A stretch of DNA of 15,536 bases from Clostridiales bacterium (GTDB lineage: Bacteria; Bacillota; Clostridia; Oscillospirales; CAG-382): the NCBI GenBank assembly GCA_003343885.1, contig QAKH01000074.1, positions 1-15,536 on the forward strand. The letters run 5' to 3'. A model generated the notes under the pieces. The model did no database searches, was not told the DNA's origin, and was given only the letters and a program-made list of their open reading frames with translations. Shown piece after piece: positions 14,261 through 15,536 of this stretch (its first letter is position 1; each line of letters opens with the position of its first letter). The position numbers and the translations under genes are program-made.

Positions 14261-15145
14261 ATGAATACCATGCAGCTCGCCTGCTTTTTGGCAGTGGCGG
14301 AGACGTTGAATTTTGCCCGGGCCGCGGAGCGGCTCCATGTGACCCAGCCCGCCGTTACCCAGCAGATCCGTTCCTTGGAAACGGAGCTTAACGTAAAGCT
14401 GTTTCGGCGCACCACCAGAACCGTTGTCCTCACCCAAGCAGGGCTGGTATTCCTGGGGGATGCGAAAGCCATGCTGGAAATTTCGGAGCGGGCAAAGCGG
14501 CAAGCAAAACATGCCATGACGGATACGCGGGAGCCTTTTGTAATCGGCTGCCATGTCCATAGCGAGGTTTTTCATTTGACGGGTCCCCTGCAGGAGATGC
14601 GAGAACGATTCCCCAGCTTTTATCCCATATTCCAAATCGTCCCCTTTCAGCACCTATACCAACGTTTAATAGAAGAAACGGTGGATGTGGTGGTGTCCTT
14701 CCGGGAGGGCGGGCTAAAAGAGGCCATCCATTATCGGGAGCTGATGCAAATACGGGCTACAGGTATTATGCAGGTAACCCATCCTTTAGCCCAGGCAGGG
14801 GAACTGCATGTTTGCGATTTGCGGCAGGCGCCTATCATCATCCTGAACCCCCAGAAATGTCCCGAGGAGTATAGAAGCCTGATGCACCATATTTTGGAGG
14901 ATCGTTCGCCTGGGGAGGTATATTTTTGCGATTCCGTAGAGGTTTCCGTAACCCTGGCCCAAGCGGGGTACGGCGTGGCCATCGTCCCAGACCTGTTTTA
15001 CCATCAGGACGAAAGGTTTGCCCACCTGCCGATCGTGGACGCGGCCCCCTTGTCCTATGGCGTATATTACCAGTCGTTGGCAGGCCACCCCCTTCGTAAA
15101 GCCTTTGTGGAGTTGGCAAAAAAGCATTTTTCCCAGCAGCCTTAA
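14261..15145 (+). CDS. LysR-family transcriptional regulator
   Basis: This 294-residue protein has the usual LysR length and layout. Residues 1-60 form the winged helix-turn-helix (AERLHVTQPAVTQQIRSLE, then LFRRTTRTVVLTQAG), followed by a linker helix (about 62-88) and a two-lobe effector-binding domain (about 92-290) with the typical EVSVTLAQAGYGVAIVPDLF near residues 227-246. The ATG at 14261 has AAGGGAG at a spacing of 8 and lies behind a good promoter and an ATAA-N7-TTAT operator. LysR proteins usually control their own gene and a divergent neighbour; the nearest divergent genes are the ABC exporter pair, with a long intervening leader, and the promoter at 15376-15404 downstream is another possible target. 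The effector cannot be read from sequence. The effector domain is closest in feel to the CysL/CcpC/YtlI-like general group, but I cannot assign it. Confidence 0.92.
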   Translation: MNTMQLACFLAVAETLNFARAAERLHVTQPAVTQQIRSLETELNVKLFRRTTRTVVLTQAGLVFLGDAKAMLEISERAKRQAKHAMTDTREPFVIGCHVHSEVFHLTGPLQEMRERFPSFYPIFQIVPFQHLYQRLIEETVDVVVSFREGGLKEAIHYRELMQIRATGIMQVTHPLAQAGELHVCDLRQAPIIILNPQKCPEEYRSLMHHILEDRSPGEVYFCDSVEVSVTLAQAGYGVAIVPDLFYHQDERFAHLPIVDAAPLSYGVYYQSLAGHPLRKAFVELAKKHFSQQP

Positions 15146-15151
15146 GCTGCT
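15135..15151 (+). terminator. Weak hairpin over the lysR stop codon
   Basis: AGCAGC (15135-15140), CTTAA, GCTGCT (15146-15151) form a 6-bp stem across the stop, followed by TTGGCTTT. The T-tract is interrupted, so termination would be inefficient. Confidence 0.35.
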
Positions 15152-15367
15152 TTGGCTTTGCGGCGGCCTGCTTTTGCCGGGAATCGATTTCATTTTCCTA
15201 TGGCTGCAAATCAGTGGGCCCGGTAAAACGCCGCCATTTCCATGGGCGAGCAGGGCGCTCTTTTGCACTGGCACAATGCTATTTTACAAATTTGTTTTAT
15301 TTTTAAACTTATATACGAAATTTGGTTTAAAATTGTCTTTTTGAATCGCGATTAAATCATTATCGAA

Positions 15368-15384
15368 TTATAACCTTGTTATAA
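15368..15384 (+). promoter_or_regulatory. Palindromic operator over a -35 box
   Basis: TTATAAC-CTT-GTTATAA is a perfect 7+3+7 inverted repeat that also satisfies the LysR T-N11-A spacing (T15369, A15381). It overlaps the -35 hexamer at 15376-15381, so a bound regulator, possibly the adjacent LysR protein, would control that promoter. Confidence 0.5.
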
Positions 15385-15404
15385 GCAGTTAACTATGCTA
15401 TAAT
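15376..15404 (+). promoter_or_regulatory. Candidate sigma-A promoter for the right-edge ORF
   Basis: TTGTTA (15376-15381), 17 bases and a consensus TATAAT (15399-15404). Transcription would start near 15411, about 70 bases before the ATG at 15481. A second possible promoter, TTGACA (15472-15477) with GACAAT (15495-15500) 17 bases on, would start inside the GACA repeat. Confidence 0.55.
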
Positions 15405-15449
15405 ATGGTAAAATCTATATTGCTATATCGTAATATGGATTATAGCATA
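15394..15449 (+). repeat. 11-bp inverted repeat and TGCTATA motif cluster
   Basis: TATGCTATAAT (15394-15404) and ATTATAGCATA (15439-15449) are perfect inverted copies 34 bp apart; the left arm contains the -10 box. TGCTATA also recurs directly at 15421-15427, and TAATATGG is repeated at 15401-15408 and 15431-15438. The layout suggests several binding sites for one regulator, or a leader-RNA stem. Confidence 0.55.
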
Positions 15450-15480
15450 ATTTTATGGCGTAAAATTAAGGTTGACACGT

Positions 15481-15536
<56 letters not shown>

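Larger units (their letters stand above)
15146..15480. other. 335-bp intergenic region, AT-rich regulatory right half
   Basis: The first ~120 bp have no recognisable signal beyond the weak hairpin. From about 15280 the sequence becomes strongly AT-rich and contains a palindrome, a good promoter and a larger inverted repeat (listed separately), all pointing at the ORF that starts at 15481. Confidence 0.6.

Noticed and set aside
15394..15449. Invertible promoter (DNA inversion switch)
   Set aside because: The 34-bp spacer is far too short for known recombinase-driven inversions and no recombinase gene is nearby.

Overview
The window looks like chromosomal DNA from an anaerobic Gram-positive bacterium of the Clostridia (Firmicutes), possibly a gut species. 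The evidence is strong AGGAGG-type ribosome binding sites, moderately high GC coding DNA, AT-rich sigma-A-like promoters, a lipobox lipoprotein, a clostridial-type heterodimeric ABC exporter and two Old-Yellow-Enzyme-type Fe-S flavoenzymes of the BaiCD/BaiH/FadH/enoate reductase kind. No rRNA, tRNA, transposase or CRISPR array is visible.

Layout, left to right. (1) 1-1958: a left-truncated hypothetical protein on + faces a predicted lipoprotein on -. (2) 1959-2457: no convincing gene, two hairpins. (3) 2458-3621 (-): MalY/PatB-type PLP C-S lyase, followed upstream by a hairpin-rich gap. (4) 3833-5683 (-): an FMN/4Fe-4S/FAD ene-reductase whose N-terminal ~65 residues are missing. It abuts, head to head, (5) 5687-6881 (+): an NhaC-type transporter that has also lost its N-terminus. 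The two homologies meet inside an 8-bp inverted repeat at 5675-5696, so this is a rearrangement breakpoint or an assembly misjoin, and neither apparent start codon is native. (6) 6976-9039 (+): a complete second ene-reductase with an unusual insertion in its Fe-S cysteine loop, then (7) 9169-9708 (+): a redoxin/AhpC-TSA-like protein with a CxxC motif, closed by a clear terminator at 9805-9841.

(8) 9899-13514 (-): two translationally coupled half-transporters of a heterodimeric ABC exporter, with one canonical and one degenerate catalytic half, as in TM287/288 or BmrCD. (9) 13515-14260: a hairpin-rich, gene-poor interval containing a minus-strand terminator-like hairpin upstream of the ABC genes and a divergent promoter region next to the LysR gene. 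(10) 14261-15145 (+): a LysR-family regulator with a recognisable promoter and an ATAA-N7-TTAT operator. (11) 15146-15536: an AT-rich regulatory region with a palindrome over a good promoter, leading into an ORF whose first codons run into a (GACA)n tandem repeat cut by the window edge. This is the architecture of a phase-variable gene.

How the genes may work together (inference): transporter plus ene-reductases suggests uptake of an unsaturated organic compound and its use as a reductive electron sink. The ABC exporter, and the LysR protein upstream of it, would form a separate efflux and regulation unit. The best candidates for something new are the head-to-head breakpoint at about 5685 and the tetranucleotide-repeat ORF at the right edge.
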